From: Bacteroidetes bacterium UBA6183
GTDB lineage: Bacteria > Bacteroidota > Bacteroidia > UKL13-3
DNA: 17,500 nt
Direction of reading: 5' to 3'
Assembly (NCBI GenBank): GCA_002422865.1
Contig: DITN01000039.1
Location: 1 to 17,500, forward strand
The notes under the pieces were generated by a model. It was given only the letters and a program-made list of their open reading frames with translations, made no database searches and was not told where the DNA came from. This document shows, one piece after another, positions 1 through 8,784 of this stretch. The translations under genes and the position numbers were made by a program. The stretch's first letter is position 1. Every line of letters begins with the position of its first letter.

Positions 1-1
1 T

Positions 2-2134
2 CAAAAACGTTTTTCATTAGAAGGTTTAGAAACATTAATTCCGGCACTCGATTCTGTTATTCAATACGGTGCCGAGTTGGGTGTTGAGGAGTTTGTCCTA
101 GGTATGGCCCACCGCGGTCGTTTAAATGTATTGGCTAATATTCTGAATAAAACCTACGAACAAATATTTAAAGAGTTTGAAGGTGATGCATTGGAAGAGG
201 CGCTTTTTGAAGGTGATGTGAAATACCATTTAGGTTACGCAACAGAAATAACTACTTCAACCGGTAAAAAGGTAAACTTAAGTTTATCGCCAAATCCTTC
301 TCACTTAGAAACTGTAGGTCCTGTTGTAAAAGGTATAGCCCGTGCTAAACTGGATAAAAAACATGGTGGTGATATTGATAAAGTAGCCCCTATTTTAATT
401 CATGGTGATGCGTCAGTTGCTGGACAGGGCGTTGTATACGAAATGGTGCAAATGGCGGGATTAAAAGCATATAACGTGGGTGGTTGCATACACATTGTTA
501 CCAATAACCAAATTGGCTTTACCACCAATTACCATGATGCACGTACAAGTACCTATTGTACTGATGTAGCTAAAACAACGTTAAGTCCAGTTTTTCACGT
601 TAATGCCGATGATGTAGAAGCGGTTGTATATACGGTTAAGTTAGCCATGGAATACCGCCAAGAGTTTAACACCGATGTGTTTATTGACTTGTTAGGATAC
701 CGTAAATATGGACACAACGAAGGTGATGAGCCTCGTTTTACCCAACCATTGTTATATAAAGCCATTGGCGCACATCCCAACCCACGCGAAATTTATAACC
801 AAAAATTATTAAGCGCAGGCAGTGTTGAAGCTGATTTGGCCAAAGAAATGGAAAAAGAATTCCGTGGATTATTGCAGCAAAAATTAGAGCAAGCCAAAGC
901 ATCAGAAAAGTCACCGGTTCATTCGTTTATCGAAGAAATATGGGATGGTTTTCATGGTGCAACAGATAAAGATTTTGATAGCCAACCCCAAACGGCTGTC
1001 GAAAAAAAATTATTTCTATCATTAGCTGAAAAAATAACCAATATACCTGAAGGGTTTAAAGCCTTTAGTAAAGTAGAGAAGTTGTTTAACGATCGTAAAA
1101 ACATGATTAAAAACGACAACTACGATTGGGCTATGGGTGAGTTATTGGCATACGCTACCTTGTCAAACGAAGGCCATGCCGTGCGTATGACGGGGCAGGA
1201 TGTTGAACGTGGAACTTTCTCTCACCGTCATGCCATTATTAAACAAGAAGATAGCGAACTATCGCATAATGTGTTTGATAGTTTAGGTGAAGATAAAAAA
1301 GCCAATGTTGAGTTTTATAATTCACTTTTGTCGGAGTATGCGGTATTAGGTTTTGAGTACGGGTTTAGCATGATTACACCGAATGATTTAACCATTTGGG
1401 AAGCACAGTTTGGTGATTTTGCCAATGGTGCTCAAATCATTATCGATCAATACCTAAGTAGTGCAGAGGCAAAATGGAAAACATACAGTGGTTTGGTAAT
1501 GATGTTACCTCATGGTTACGAAGGTCAAGGACCTGAGCACTCTTCTGCCAGGTTAGAACGTTTCTTACAACTTTGTGCAAATTGGAATATTCAAGTTTGT
1601 AACATTACCACACCTGCAAATTATTTCCATGCTTTACGCAGACAATTACACCGTAAAACACGCTTACCGTTGGTAGTCATGACACCTAAGAGTTTATTGC
1701 GTCATCCGGCTTGCGTAAGTAAACTTGAAGATTTTACCAAAGGTGAATTCCAACAGCTAATAGATGACAGTAATGTTAAGGCGAAAGATGTTAAACGTGT
1801 GCTGTTCTGTACAGGAAAAATTTACTTCGACTTATTGGAGCGTCAACAAAAAGAAAGTAGAAAAGATGTTGCCATCGTTCGCTTAGAGCAAATTTACCCA
1901 ATGCCTGAAAAGGAAATGGATGAAGTATTTGCCAAGTACAAAGGCGCAGAGTTTTGCTGGGTGCAAGAAGAGCCTAAAAACATGGGCAGCTGGACTTACC
2001 TATTGCGCAGAGAAGAGAATTTTAAGTTACGCCTAATCTCTCGCAAAGCAAGTGCATCACCTGCTACTGGATTTAGTAAGGTACATGCCAAAGAGCAACT
2101 GCAAATAGTTGACGAGGCATTTGATATTAAATAA
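2..2134 (+). CDS. sucA: 2-oxoglutarate dehydrogenase E1 component (5' end missing)
   Basis: Thiamine-diphosphate-dependent E1 subunit of the 2-oxoglutarate dehydrogenase complex of the TCA cycle; it decarboxylates 2-oxoglutarate and passes the succinyl group to the lipoyl domain of E2. The frame is open from base 2, so the gene begins left of the window; a TTG at 77 is an internal leucine, not a start. About 710 residues are visible against roughly 900-930 for the family, so about 200 N-terminal residues are missing. Counting from base 2, the visible part opens with QKRFSLEG, then GMAHRGRLN, the ThDP/metal motif GDAS (135-138) with NNQ (168-170), GYRKYGHNEGDEP, and the C-terminal transketolase-like half with GHAVRMTGQDVERGTFSHRH and GYEGQGPEHSSARLER. 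No frameshift is seen. A terminator follows at once, and the E2 gene sucB, often adjacent, is not downstream. Identification is very secure. Confidence 0.97.
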   Translation, partial: QKRFSLEGLETLIPALDSVIQYGAELGVEEFVLGMAHRGRLNVLANILNKTYEQIFKEFEGDALEEALFEGDVKYHLGYATEITTSTGKKVNLSLSPNPSHLETVGPVVKGIARAKLDKKHGGDIDKVAPILIHGDASVAGQGVVYEMVQMAGLKAYNVGGCIHIVTNNQIGFTTNYHDARTSTYCTDVAKTTLSPVFHVNADDVEAVVYTVKLAMEYRQEFNTDVFIDLLGYRKYGHNEGDEPRFTQPLLYKAIGAHPNPREIYNQKLLSAGSVEADLAKEMEKEFRGLLQQKLEQAKASEKSPVHSFIEEIWDGFHGATDKDFDSQPQTAVEKKLFLSLAEKITNIPEGFKAFSKVEKLFNDRKNMIKNDNYDWAMGELLAYATLSNEGHAVRMTGQDVERGTFSHRHAIIKQEDSELSHNVFDSLGEDKKANVEFYNSLLSEYAVLGFEYGFSMITPNDLTIWEAQFGDFANGAQIIIDQYLSSAEAKWKTYSGLVMMLPHGYEGQGPEHSSARLERFLQLCANWNIQVCNITTPANYFHALRRQLHRKTRLPLVVMTPKSLLRHPACVSKLEDFTKGEFQQLIDDSNVKAKDVKRVLFCTGKIYFDLLERQQKESRKDVAIVRLEQIYPMPEKEMDEVFAKYKGAEFCWVQEEPKNMGSWTYLLRREENFKLRLISRKASASPATGFSKVHAKEQLQIVDEAFDIK

Positions 2135-2144
2135 AAATTTAACC

Positions 2145-2176
2145 AAACGGAGGCCTTACAAACCTCCGTTTTTTTT
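2145..2176 (+). terminator. Intrinsic terminator of sucA, abutting the next gene
   Basis: A 9-bp perfect stem (AAACGGAGG at 2145-2153 with CCTCCGTTT at 2163-2171), a 9-base loop and a run of eight T at 2169-2176, starting 10 bases after the sucA stop. The T-run ends only 3 bases before the ATG at 2180, so the terminator occupies the whole leader of the next gene. Confidence 0.85.
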
Positions 2177-2179
2177 GCT

Positions 2180-3355
2180 ATGAAAACAGAAACCACAACC
2201 GGTAGGATTTTATCTATTGATGTGCTGCGTGGCCTGGTAATTGTACTTATGGCCCTGGATCATGTGCGTGATTATTTTCATGATGATGCCTTTATTCATG
2301 ATCCGATGGATTTAAATACCACCACACCGGCATTGTATTTTACCCGTTGGATAACTCATTTTTGCGCACCTGTTTTTATTTTTTTAGCGGGTATTTCAGC
2401 ATACTTATCGGGGAGTAAAAAATCTCCAAAAGATGTGCAGTTGTTTTTACTTAAGCGTGGTGTTTGGTTAATACTCATTGAACTTACTGTGGTTAATTTC
2501 GGGTGGATGTTTAATCCATTTTTTAGTGCATCTATACTTCAGGTAATTTGGGCCATTGGTGCATGCATGGTATTGTTGGCATTGGTGGTTAGATTACCTC
2601 AAAAGGTAATTTTAGGTTTGGGTATAGTTATTATTTCATTGCATAATTTACTTGATCTTTTACCTGTATCAACCCAAGCAACCTTTATTTATAACTTGTT
2701 TCATACCAGCGGTTTTAAGCCTTTTGTAGTTACAGAAAACTACAGTATTGTAACTGTTTACGGTGTATTGCCATGGTTTGGTATCATGTGTTTGGGTTAT
2801 GGGTTGGCTTTTATCTTTAACCGTGGTTTTGATTCAACCCAAAGAAGAAAAATATTACTCCGTTCGGGGTTCGGAATGTTGCTTTTGTTTGCGGTATTAC
2901 GTTTAATAAATGGTTATGGAGACCCAACACCTTATACTATTCAACCTGCTTTTATAAACACAGTGTTGTCGTTTTTAGATGTAAGCAAATATCCACCATC
3001 ATTGATGTATAGTTTGCTCATGTTGGGCCCTGCATTGTTGTTTCTAGCTTGGTTTGAAACCACACAAAACGTTATTACGAGCAAATTAAAAATATTCGGT
3101 AGTGTGCCGTTTTATTTTTACGTGTTACATATATATGCAATACATATACTAGTTGTTCCATTGTTTTTCGCACAAGGTTATACCACTGCTGATATTGTGC
3201 AGCGTCCATTTTGGTTCAGACCCGATGTGATGGGTTTTAATTTATACGGAGTGTATGCAGTATGGTTATTTGTAGTGGCAATTTTATATCCGCTTTGCAA
3301 ATGGTATTACAACTATAAACTCAGCCACAAACATTGGTGGTTGAGTTATATATAG
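2180..3355 (+). CDS. DUF1624/HGSNAT-like multi-pass membrane protein
   Basis: A 391-residue integral membrane protein of the DUF1624 family, related to the catalytic domain of heparan-alpha-glucosaminide N-acetyltransferase (HGSNAT). HGSNAT moves acetyl groups from acetyl-CoA across a membrane to amino sugars; the substrate of the bacterial relatives is unknown, so acyl transfer to a cell-surface glycan is inference. The family signature lies at the N-terminus: SIDVLRG (12-18) followed by LMALDHVRDYF (23-33). FIFLAGISAYLSG lies in the next hydrophobic segment. About ten hydrophobic stretches follow, with a short basic, aromatic C-terminus ending KHWWLSYI. The ATG at 2180 is the only sensible start, because the conserved motif begins about ten residues later. 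No ribosome binding site is visible, and the sucA terminator fills the upstream region. It converges on prfC with 22 bases between the stops. Confidence 0.88.
   Translation: MKTETTTGRILSIDVLRGLVIVLMALDHVRDYFHDDAFIHDPMDLNTTTPALYFTRWITHFCAPVFIFLAGISAYLSGSKKSPKDVQLFLLKRGVWLILIELTVVNFGWMFNPFFSASILQVIWAIGACMVLLALVVRLPQKVILGLGIVIISLHNLLDLLPVSTQATFIYNLFHTSGFKPFVVTENYSIVTVYGVLPWFGIMCLGYGLAFIFNRGFDSTQRRKILLRSGFGMLLLFAVLRLINGYGDPTPYTIQPAFINTVLSFLDVSKYPPSLMYSLLMLGPALLFLAWFETTQNVITSKLKIFGSVPFYFYVLHIYAIHILVVPLFFAQGYTTADIVQRPFWFRPDVMGFNLYGVYAVWLFVVAILYPLCKWYYNYKLSHKHWWLSYI
3318..3347 (+). terminator. Possible terminator hairpin inside the gene end
   Basis: AACTCAGCCAC (3318-3328) pairs with GTGGTTGAGTT (3337-3347), an 11-bp stem with one G-U pair and an 8-base loop, inside the last codons of the DUF1624 gene. 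No proper T-run follows. The gap of 22 bases before the convergent prfC stop holds no better terminator, so this weak hairpin may be what separates the two genes. Confidence 0.3.
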
Positions 3356-3377
3356 TAATTAATGAATGATACTCTTT

Positions 3378-4970
3378 CTATTTATCAAATTCCGAAGTAA
3401 AGTGGAAGTTGATTTTTGGAAAAGTATCTTGAGTCATTTTTAAACTCCAAACACTTTCTGCAAAAAATACGGGTCTGCCATCTTTATCGGCAGCAATATT
3501 GTAACGTTTAATTACATTAAAACGTTCCAATTCAGTTTTATCATCGCTGGTAAACCAACAAGCTTTTTGGTAACTTAATGGAGTAAAAGCACACGATGCT
3601 CCGTATTCATGTAACAAACGGAATTGAATCACCTCAAATTGTAACTCACCTACTGTACCGATTATGCGCACGTTACCGGGTTGTTGGGTAAATAATTGTG
3701 CCACGCCTTCATCTGTAAGTTGTAAAATACCCTTTTCAAGCTGTTTGGTTTTAAGTGGATCTTTATTCTCGAGCACCTTAAATATTTCGGGTGAGAAACT
3801 AGGTATACCTTTAAATGTAATGTTTTCACCTTCGCTTAATGTATCACCAATTTTAAAGTTGCCGTTATCGTACAAACCAACCACATCACCTGGGTATGCT
3901 TCATCAATTACGCTCTTATCGTTGGCCATAAAACTGGTGGGGTTACTAAAGCGTAACTTTTTGTTTAAACGGGTGTGGTGATAAAATTTATTGCGCTCAA
4001 ATTTACCGGATACAATGCGGCAAAATGCAATTCTATCTCGGTGGTTTGGATCTAAGTTGGCGTGTATTTTAAAAATGAAGCCGGAGAAATTTTTCTCATC
4101 GGGTTTTACTTCACGGTCTTCTGTAAAGCGGCTGCGTGGTTCAGGAGCAATTTTAATAAAGGTATCAAGCAACTCTTGTACACCAAAATTATTGATGGCA
4201 CTACCAAAAAATACGGGTGCCAAATAACCTTCTAAGTATAAATCATTGCTAAATGGCTCATATACGCCTTCAATTAATTCTGCATCTTCACGTAATTTAT
4301 CAGCGCTTTTTTTTCCAATAATGGCATCAAGTTCTTCGCTGTTTAAGTCACTTATTTCTACTACTTCTTTTGAAATTTTAGTTTTATCGGGTTGAAATAA
4401 GTTGAGTTTCTTTTCATACAAATTGTATACACCTTTAAAATCACTACCTATACCAATTGGCCAAGTAAGCGGACGGGTATGTATGTTCAGTTCTTTTTCA
4501 ATTTCTTCCAACAAATCGTATGGATCTTGACCTTCACGATCTAACTTGTTAATGAATACGATAACGGGAGTATTACGCATTCTACAAACTTCCATCAGTT
4601 TACGTGTTTGGTCCTCTACACCTTTAACACAATCTACCACCAATATTACACTATCTACAGCCGTTAAAGTTCTGTATGTATCTTCGGCAAAGTCCTTGTG
4701 GCCGGGGGTATCTAAAATATTGATTTTATAATCCTTATAATCAAAACCCATTACTGATGTTGCAACGGAGATACCACGTTGTTTTTCAATTTCCATGAAA
4801 TCGGAGGTGGCAGCTTTTTTAATACGGTTGCTCTTTACAGCACCTGCTGTTTGAATGGCACCACCAAACAATAAAAACTTTTCGGTTAATGTGGTTTTAC
4901 CTGCATCGGGATGACTAATAATGCCGAAGGTTCTACGTTTTTGTAATGCGATAACTGCTGCTGTGCTCAT
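3378..4970 (-). CDS. prfC: Peptide chain release factor 3 (RF3)
   Basis: A translational GTPase that removes RF1 or RF2 from the ribosome after peptide release and adds to post-termination quality control. At 530 residues it matches the usual RF3 length. The GTP-binding motifs are intact: P-loop SHPDAGKTT (19-27), switch I region with EIEKQRGIS (60-68), DTPGH (87-91) and NKLD (141-144). SHPDAGKT and the DFMEIEKQRGISV block separate RF3 from EF-G (which has AHIDAGKT) and from TypA/LepA. The domain II beta-barrel and C-terminal RF3 domain (GTVGELQFEVIQFRL and the Q-rich turn before it) follow. The ATG at 4970 is preceded by an A/T-rich leader without Shine-Dalgarno, and a TATCTTTG box lies 26-34 bases upstream. 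It appears to be a single-gene unit. Function is inferred from strong motif agreement. Confidence 0.96.
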   Translation of the reverse strand: MSTAAVIALQKRRTFGIISHPDAGKTTLTEKFLLFGGAIQTAGAVKSNRIKKAATSDFMEIEKQRGISVATSVMGFDYKDYKINILDTPGHKDFAEDTYRTLTAVDSVILVVDCVKGVEDQTRKLMEVCRMRNTPVIVFINKLDREGQDPYDLLEEIEKELNIHTRPLTWPIGIGSDFKGVYNLYEKKLNLFQPDKTKISKEVVEISDLNSEELDAIIGKKSADKLREDAELIEGVYEPFSNDLYLEGYLAPVFFGSAINNFGVQELLDTFIKIAPEPRSRFTEDREVKPDEKNFSGFIFKIHANLDPNHRDRIAFCRIVSGKFERNKFYHHTRLNKKLRFSNPTSFMANDKSVIDEAYPGDVVGLYDNGNFKIGDTLSEGENITFKGIPSFSPEIFKVLENKDPLKTKQLEKGILQLTDEGVAQLFTQQPGNVRIIGTVGELQFEVIQFRLLHEYGASCAFTPLSYQKACWFTSDDKTELERFNVIKRYNIAADKDGRPVFFAESVWSLKMTQDTFPKINFHFTSEFDK

Positions 4971-4996
4971 GTAATTTGAGGAATATAAAATGGCCG

Positions 4997-5004
4997 CAAA
5001 GATA
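4997..5004 (-). promoter_or_regulatory. -7 box of the prfC promoter
   Basis: TATCTTTG on the minus strand is a full match to the Bacteroidota TAnnTTTG element, 26 bases upstream of the prfC ATG. No clear TTTG lies at the right distance upstream; the region holds TTAG/TTAA runs instead, so the -33 element is weak or absent. Confidence 0.6.
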
Positions 5005-5045
5005 AGCGGGTGGTTTTAACTTTTAACTAATTTTTTGGTGGCTGT

Positions 5046-5080
5046 AAAAACAGTAAGGCCGCCCGAAGGGCGGCCTTACT
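5046..5080 (-). terminator. Strong intrinsic terminator of the DUF2723 gene
   Basis: A perfect 13-bp stem, AGTAAGGCCGCCC (5052-5064 on the plus strand) against its complement at 5068-5080, with a 3-base loop. Read on the minus strand it is followed by G then five T (5050-5046). It begins 20 bases after the DUF2723 stop and separates that gene from the prfC promoter. Confidence 0.88.
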
Positions 5081-5100
5081 TAAATCTATCAATAAAAAAA

Positions 5101-8100
5101 TTACTGTACCGGTGGCATTTGTGCACCTAATACTTTTTGTGCTTTTGCTTGTATGTCTTTAAACAATTGGTCTTGTTTGTTAAACTGAGCAACTTGTTGC
5201 GCATACATTAATATGTTTGCATTCTCTTCCAACTCAGTGCTTACACCTTTAGCTTTGCTGCCTTTAAAGCGGCTGTAGTATTGGTATTTCTCCATTGCTT
5301 GATCAACCATTCCGTTTATTAACGCATTGGCTTTTTCAGGAGCACCGGCAGCGTAATAAGCTTCAGACAAACGAATGATGAATATATCATACGGAACAGT
5401 GTTTTTAGGCATTACCTCTATACAACGATCTATGGCTTTAAGGGCACGTGCATTGTCGCCTTCGGCCACCAATTTCATTGCTAAACGGTAGAATAAGTTA
5501 CGGAAATTACGTGTTTGGCGTAAAGTGGTTTCATCTAAATAAACACCTTCTTTATCCATGTTGCCCCACTTAAATTTCTCAACTAAATTAGCATATAAAA
5601 TATCGGTGTTGATGTGTCCGTATGTTCCGCCTTCAACTGGGTCAGTATTTTTAATAGGTACAATGCGGTACGTTAAACCCTCTAGTTGGAAATAATCCAT
5701 CATGTTTAAGTACACATCACTACCTGTAGTAATGGCAAAATAAATAGGACGGGTCCAATTGGTAGTGGCTAATATATCAAGTACTACCAAATCAGCTTTC
5801 ATTAAAGTACCGTTGCCAATTTCCCACTTCATGGTATCAGCAATGATGTTGGCATCCTTAGGATGAACAGCACCGTGTTTTAATACATGTTGTTTATCAA
5901 CCGGAATGTAGAATTTTTTGGTAGGATAGTAGCTAAACTCCATACCACTATTCGATTTTAACTTGGCCATTGGATCAGTATCATCAGTCATAAACTTAAT
6001 AATGCTGCTCAATGGGTAAAAATCAGTTTGGTTTACACCAAATTGTCTTTCAACTTCCGGATTTTGGTAAAATATCACATAGTCTCTGGTACCTTGTTTA
6101 TACTGGTTTGGAGTCATGCTAAACGGAATTGGTTCCGAATCGTATACTTTTGTTTTTAATGCATCGGCATACCAATCAGTATTTAGTAAACTTAGGTTTA
6201 TAACACGAATATCACTACGAATGCCTTCAACGTTTTGTGCATACCAAAGTGGGTATGTATCGTTATCACCATTGGTAAATAACACCGCATTAGGTGCACA
6301 AGAGTTTAGGTAATCATAAGCAAAATCTAATGCTGCAAAACGGTTGCTACGGTCGTGGTCGTCCCAGTTTTGAGCGCCCATTAACATTGGTACACCGGCT
6401 ATGGTTGCTATAGAAGCAATACCTGTTGCTGCCGTTGCATTCATCTTTTTACTTAGCCAATCAATTAAAGCCAAAACACCTAATCCAATCCAAATCATAA
6501 AGGTTTGGTATGAGCCCACATAAGCATAGTCACGCTCGCGTGGTTGGTGGGCAGGGAAGTTTAGGTAAAGAATAATAAACGCTCCTGTAAATAAGAATAA
6601 AGTTAAAACAACAGTTGCATCTTCTTTTGATTTTTTGAAATGATAAATCAAACCAATTAAACCTAACAATAAAGGTAAGAAATAATAGGTGTTACGTGCT
6701 TTGTTGTTTTTTATTGAATCAGGAATATTGTCTTGCGGGCCTAAACGCGCGGCATCAATAAACGGAATACCACTAATCCAGTTACCACGGGTAATATCAC
6801 CAAAACCTTGGTCATCGTTTTGCCTTCCAATAAAGTTCCAAGCGAAATAACGCCAATACATAAAGCCCATTTGGTAGCTCAACAAAAAGTCTATGTTTTT
6901 TGCAAACGTGGCTTTTTTACCTTCAGGAATATTTTCCCATTGGCGGTATGCCTGCACGTAATCAGGTCTGTCAGCCCACATACGGGGGAAGATGGTACAA
7001 TCTTTAGGATCATAAATGCGTTCTACTTTTTCACCTGCTTCTTCATATTTTCCGTCTCCTTTGGCATAAGTCATTGCGCCTTTTTTCTCATCAATAACTT
7101 TAGCATAAAAATATTGTCCGTACACCAACGGGTTTTCACCATATTGTTCACGGTTTAAGTACGATAATAAGCTGAATGGATTATCAGGAGCATTCATGTT
7201 AATTGGTGGTTTTGCATTACTGCGTATCAACACCATGGCGTATGATGAATAACCTATGATAACAAAAGTTATGCTTAATAATGCCACGTTAACAACACTT
7301 TTAGAGGCATTGTTTTTAATTACATAATAATACAATACGGCTGTAATTGCTCCCCAAAAAATTAAACCCGATGCTGATGGATTTAATGAGAATGTAGCCA
7401 ACACCATCATAGCGTATAACGCAACGGCAATATAAAAACTGGTTTTACTTTCGGTGTGGGTATAATGTAAAGCAGCAGCCAATGTGCCGGCAATAACAAA
7501 AAGCATAAAAAAGGCTCCGGTATTAAAGCTTGTACCAAATGTGTTTACAAATATGTAATCAAACTTAGTAGCCAATGAAGGCATACCCGGAATAATACCA
7601 AATTGAACAATGGCGATTGCTGCCACGGCAACCAATGTGGCTTTAATAAAGCCGCCACGGGTAAATTTATTGTTGCGGAAATAATAAACGTATACAATTG
7701 ATGGTATAACAAGGATACTTAACAAATGGACACCGATAGCCAAACCAATCAGGTAGGCAATTAATACCAACCAGCGCTCGCTGCCTTTTTCATCTGCATT
7801 GTTTTCCCATTTTAAAATACACCAGAATGTTAGCGTTGTAAAGAAACTTGACGATGCATACACCTCTGCTTCAACAGCCGAGAACCAAAACGTATCACTC
7901 CAAGTTAAAGCCAATGCTCCAACCAATCCTGATGCGGCAATGGCCAATACCTGTTGCATGTTTAACTCCTCACCATGTTTAGCAATTAACTTGCGACCTA
8001 AGTGTGTAATGGTCCAGAATGTAAACATCACGCACAACGCACTTGTAGTGGCTGATACCATGTTTACCCAAAATGCAACCTGCGTTACATCGCCACCGGC

Positions 8101-8301
8101 AAATAACGAGAACAGTCGGCCAAATAATAAAAACAAAGGCGCTCCCGGAGGGTGACAAATTTGTAGTCTGAAAGATGCTGAGATAAACTCACCGCAATCC
8201 CAAAAGCTCACGGTTGGCTCTAAAGTTAAGGTGTAAGTTACCAGTGCAATAACGAAGGTTATCCATCCTAAAACGTTATTTACTAAGTTGAAACGATTCA
8301 T
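5101..8301 (-). CDS. DUF2723 (TMEM260-like) membrane protein with C-terminal TPR region
   Basis: A 1066-residue membrane protein of the DUF2723 family. Its eukaryotic relative TMEM260 is a protein O-mannosyltransferase, so a glycosyltransferase role at the cytoplasmic membrane is plausible; donor and acceptor in bacteria are inference. After a first hydrophobic segment (about 11-27) come the family signatures DCGEF (35-39) and HPPG (50-53), in the position where GT-C enzymes keep catalytic acidic residues in the first extracytoplasmic loop. Many membrane segments follow, up to about residue 650, including QPRERDYAYVG before a late one. The rest is mostly soluble: a domain with FTNGDNDTYPLW, then a TPR-like helical region from about 934 to 1010 and a Gln/Lys-rich tail. 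The start ATG lies about 27 bases after the predicted transcription start of a near-perfect promoter. It is monocistronic, closed by the terminator at 5046-5080. Confidence 0.9.
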   Translation of the reverse strand: MNRFNLVNNVLGWITFVIALVTYTLTLEPTVSFWDCGEFISASFRLQICHPPGAPLFLLFGRLFSLFAGGDVTQVAFWVNMVSATTSALCVMFTFWTITHLGRKLIAKHGEELNMQQVLAIAASGLVGALALTWSDTFWFSAVEAEVYASSSFFTTLTFWCILKWENNADEKGSERWLVLIAYLIGLAIGVHLLSILVIPSIVYVYYFRNNKFTRGGFIKATLVAVAAIAIVQFGIIPGMPSLATKFDYIFVNTFGTSFNTGAFFMLFVIAGTLAAALHYTHTESKTSFYIAVALYAMMVLATFSLNPSASGLIFWGAITAVLYYYVIKNNASKSVVNVALLSITFVIIGYSSYAMVLIRSNAKPPINMNAPDNPFSLLSYLNREQYGENPLVYGQYFYAKVIDEKKGAMTYAKGDGKYEEAGEKVERIYDPKDCTIFPRMWADRPDYVQAYRQWENIPEGKKATFAKNIDFLLSYQMGFMYWRYFAWNFIGRQNDDQGFGDITRGNWISGIPFIDAARLGPQDNIPDSIKNNKARNTYYFLPLLLGLIGLIYHFKKSKEDATVVLTLFLFTGAFIILYLNFPAHQPRERDYAYVGSYQTFMIWIGLGVLALIDWLSKKMNATAATGIASIATIAGVPMLMGAQNWDDHDRSNRFAALDFAYDYLNSCAPNAVLFTNGDNDTYPLWYAQNVEGIRSDIRVINLSLLNTDWYADALKTKVYDSEPIPFSMTPNQYKQGTRDYVIFYQNPEVERQFGVNQTDFYPLSSIIKFMTDDTDPMAKLKSNSGMEFSYYPTKKFYIPVDKQHVLKHGAVHPKDANIIADTMKWEIGNGTLMKADLVVLDILATTNWTRPIYFAITTGSDVYLNMMDYFQLEGLTYRIVPIKNTDPVEGGTYGHINTDILYANLVEKFKWGNMDKEGVYLDETTLRQTRNFRNLFYRLAMKLVAEGDNARALKAIDRCIEVMPKNTVPYDIFIIRLSEAYYAAGAPEKANALINGMVDQAMEKYQYYSRFKGSKAKGVSTELEENANILMYAQQVAQFNKQDQLFKDIQAKAQKVLGAQMPPVQ

Positions 8302-8334
8302 GCTTTACGTTAATTCGGTTTATATATAGGTTAG

Positions 8335-8365
8335 CAAATATATGTGCTGCGGGTAATTAACCAAA
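8335..8365 (-). promoter_or_regulatory. Promoter of the DUF2723 gene
   Basis: On the minus strand, TTTG (8365-8362), 19 bases, then TATATTTG (8342-8335): a full match to the Bacteroidota primary sigma promoter. The expected transcription start is near 8328, giving a leader of about 27 bases. Confidence 0.75.
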
Positions 8366-8504
8366 TTTAGTGTGGTTTTGATTGTAACCCGGTGGCAAAT
8401 TTGTTCAACGGTAAAAAAAATCAAATAGTGTCCATATTCCTCATTTTATGATATTTTAAGAAGGCTAAAGCGGAGTGTGTAAAAAATATTCTAGGATTAA
8501 ATTC

Positions 8505-8534
8505 TTGCAAATCATTAACATTTTGTTATTTATG
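8505..8534 (+). promoter_or_regulatory. Candidate promoter of the toxin-antitoxin-like pair
   Basis: TTG (8505-8507), 19 bases, then TATTTATG (8527-8534), one base away from TAnnTTTG. The ATG at 8566 would lie about 25 bases after transcription start. The rest of the 264-base gap between the divergent genes (8302-8565) is AT-rich and shows no other gene or strong hairpin. Confidence 0.42.
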
Positions 8535-8565
8535 TAGTAAATTTTATCGCCTAATCTAAATTTTT

Positions 8566-8784
8566 ATGGACGCCCCTGATCATGTTTTGCTCATAGAGGT
8601 TAAAAGCACTAAAGCACTCGAGCTTATTCATCAGCTCGAAAACCTGAGTCTTATAAGCATTCTAGAAGAGAATATTGCCTTACGCAAACCAAAACTTTCT
8701 GAAAAATACAGAGGCAAATTACCATCTTCACTTTTGTGGACCGTAAAAGAATTTAGTCCAAACGAAAAAATTCATGGAAACTAA
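8566..8784 (+). CDS. Small antitoxin-like protein upstream of a PIN protein
   Basis: A 72-residue protein, recognised mainly by context: it sits directly upstream of, and overlaps by 11 bases, a PIN-domain gene, the usual antitoxin-toxin order. The N-terminal half is a possible short helical repressor or dimerisation region with a leucine-rich stretch LELIHQLENLSLISILEE (18-35). Residues 43-52, KLSEKYRGKL, resemble the KLSxKYxGKL segment I associate with small VapB-like antitoxins of Bacteroidota and cyanobacteria; in these the C-terminal part usually wraps the toxin. No helix-turn-helix is obvious. The tail after position 53 is short and unlike the usual form. The start ATG lies in an A/T-rich stretch with no Shine-Dalgarno. 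That it is coding is fairly secure from the overlap; the antitoxin role is inference. Confidence 0.62.
   Translation: MDAPDHVLLIEVKSTKALELIHQLENLSLISILEENIALRKPKLSEKYRGKLPSSLLWTVKEFSPNEKIHGN

Noticed and set aside
77..2134. TTG at 77 as the start of sucA
   Set aside because: The frame is open from base 2 and encodes conserved E1 sequence (KRFSLEG) before position 77, so the TTG is an internal leucine and the gene is cut by the window edge.
6808..7158. Plus-strand ORFs inside the DUF2723 and prfC genes (for example 116 codons at 6808)
   Set aside because: They lie antisense to well-supported genes, have no recognisable domains and match the pattern of complementary-strand shadows.
8302..8565. 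Small RNA or further gene in the gap before the toxin-antitoxin pair
   Set aside because: Apart from promoter elements for the flanking genes, I see no terminator hairpin, long open frame or strong structure.
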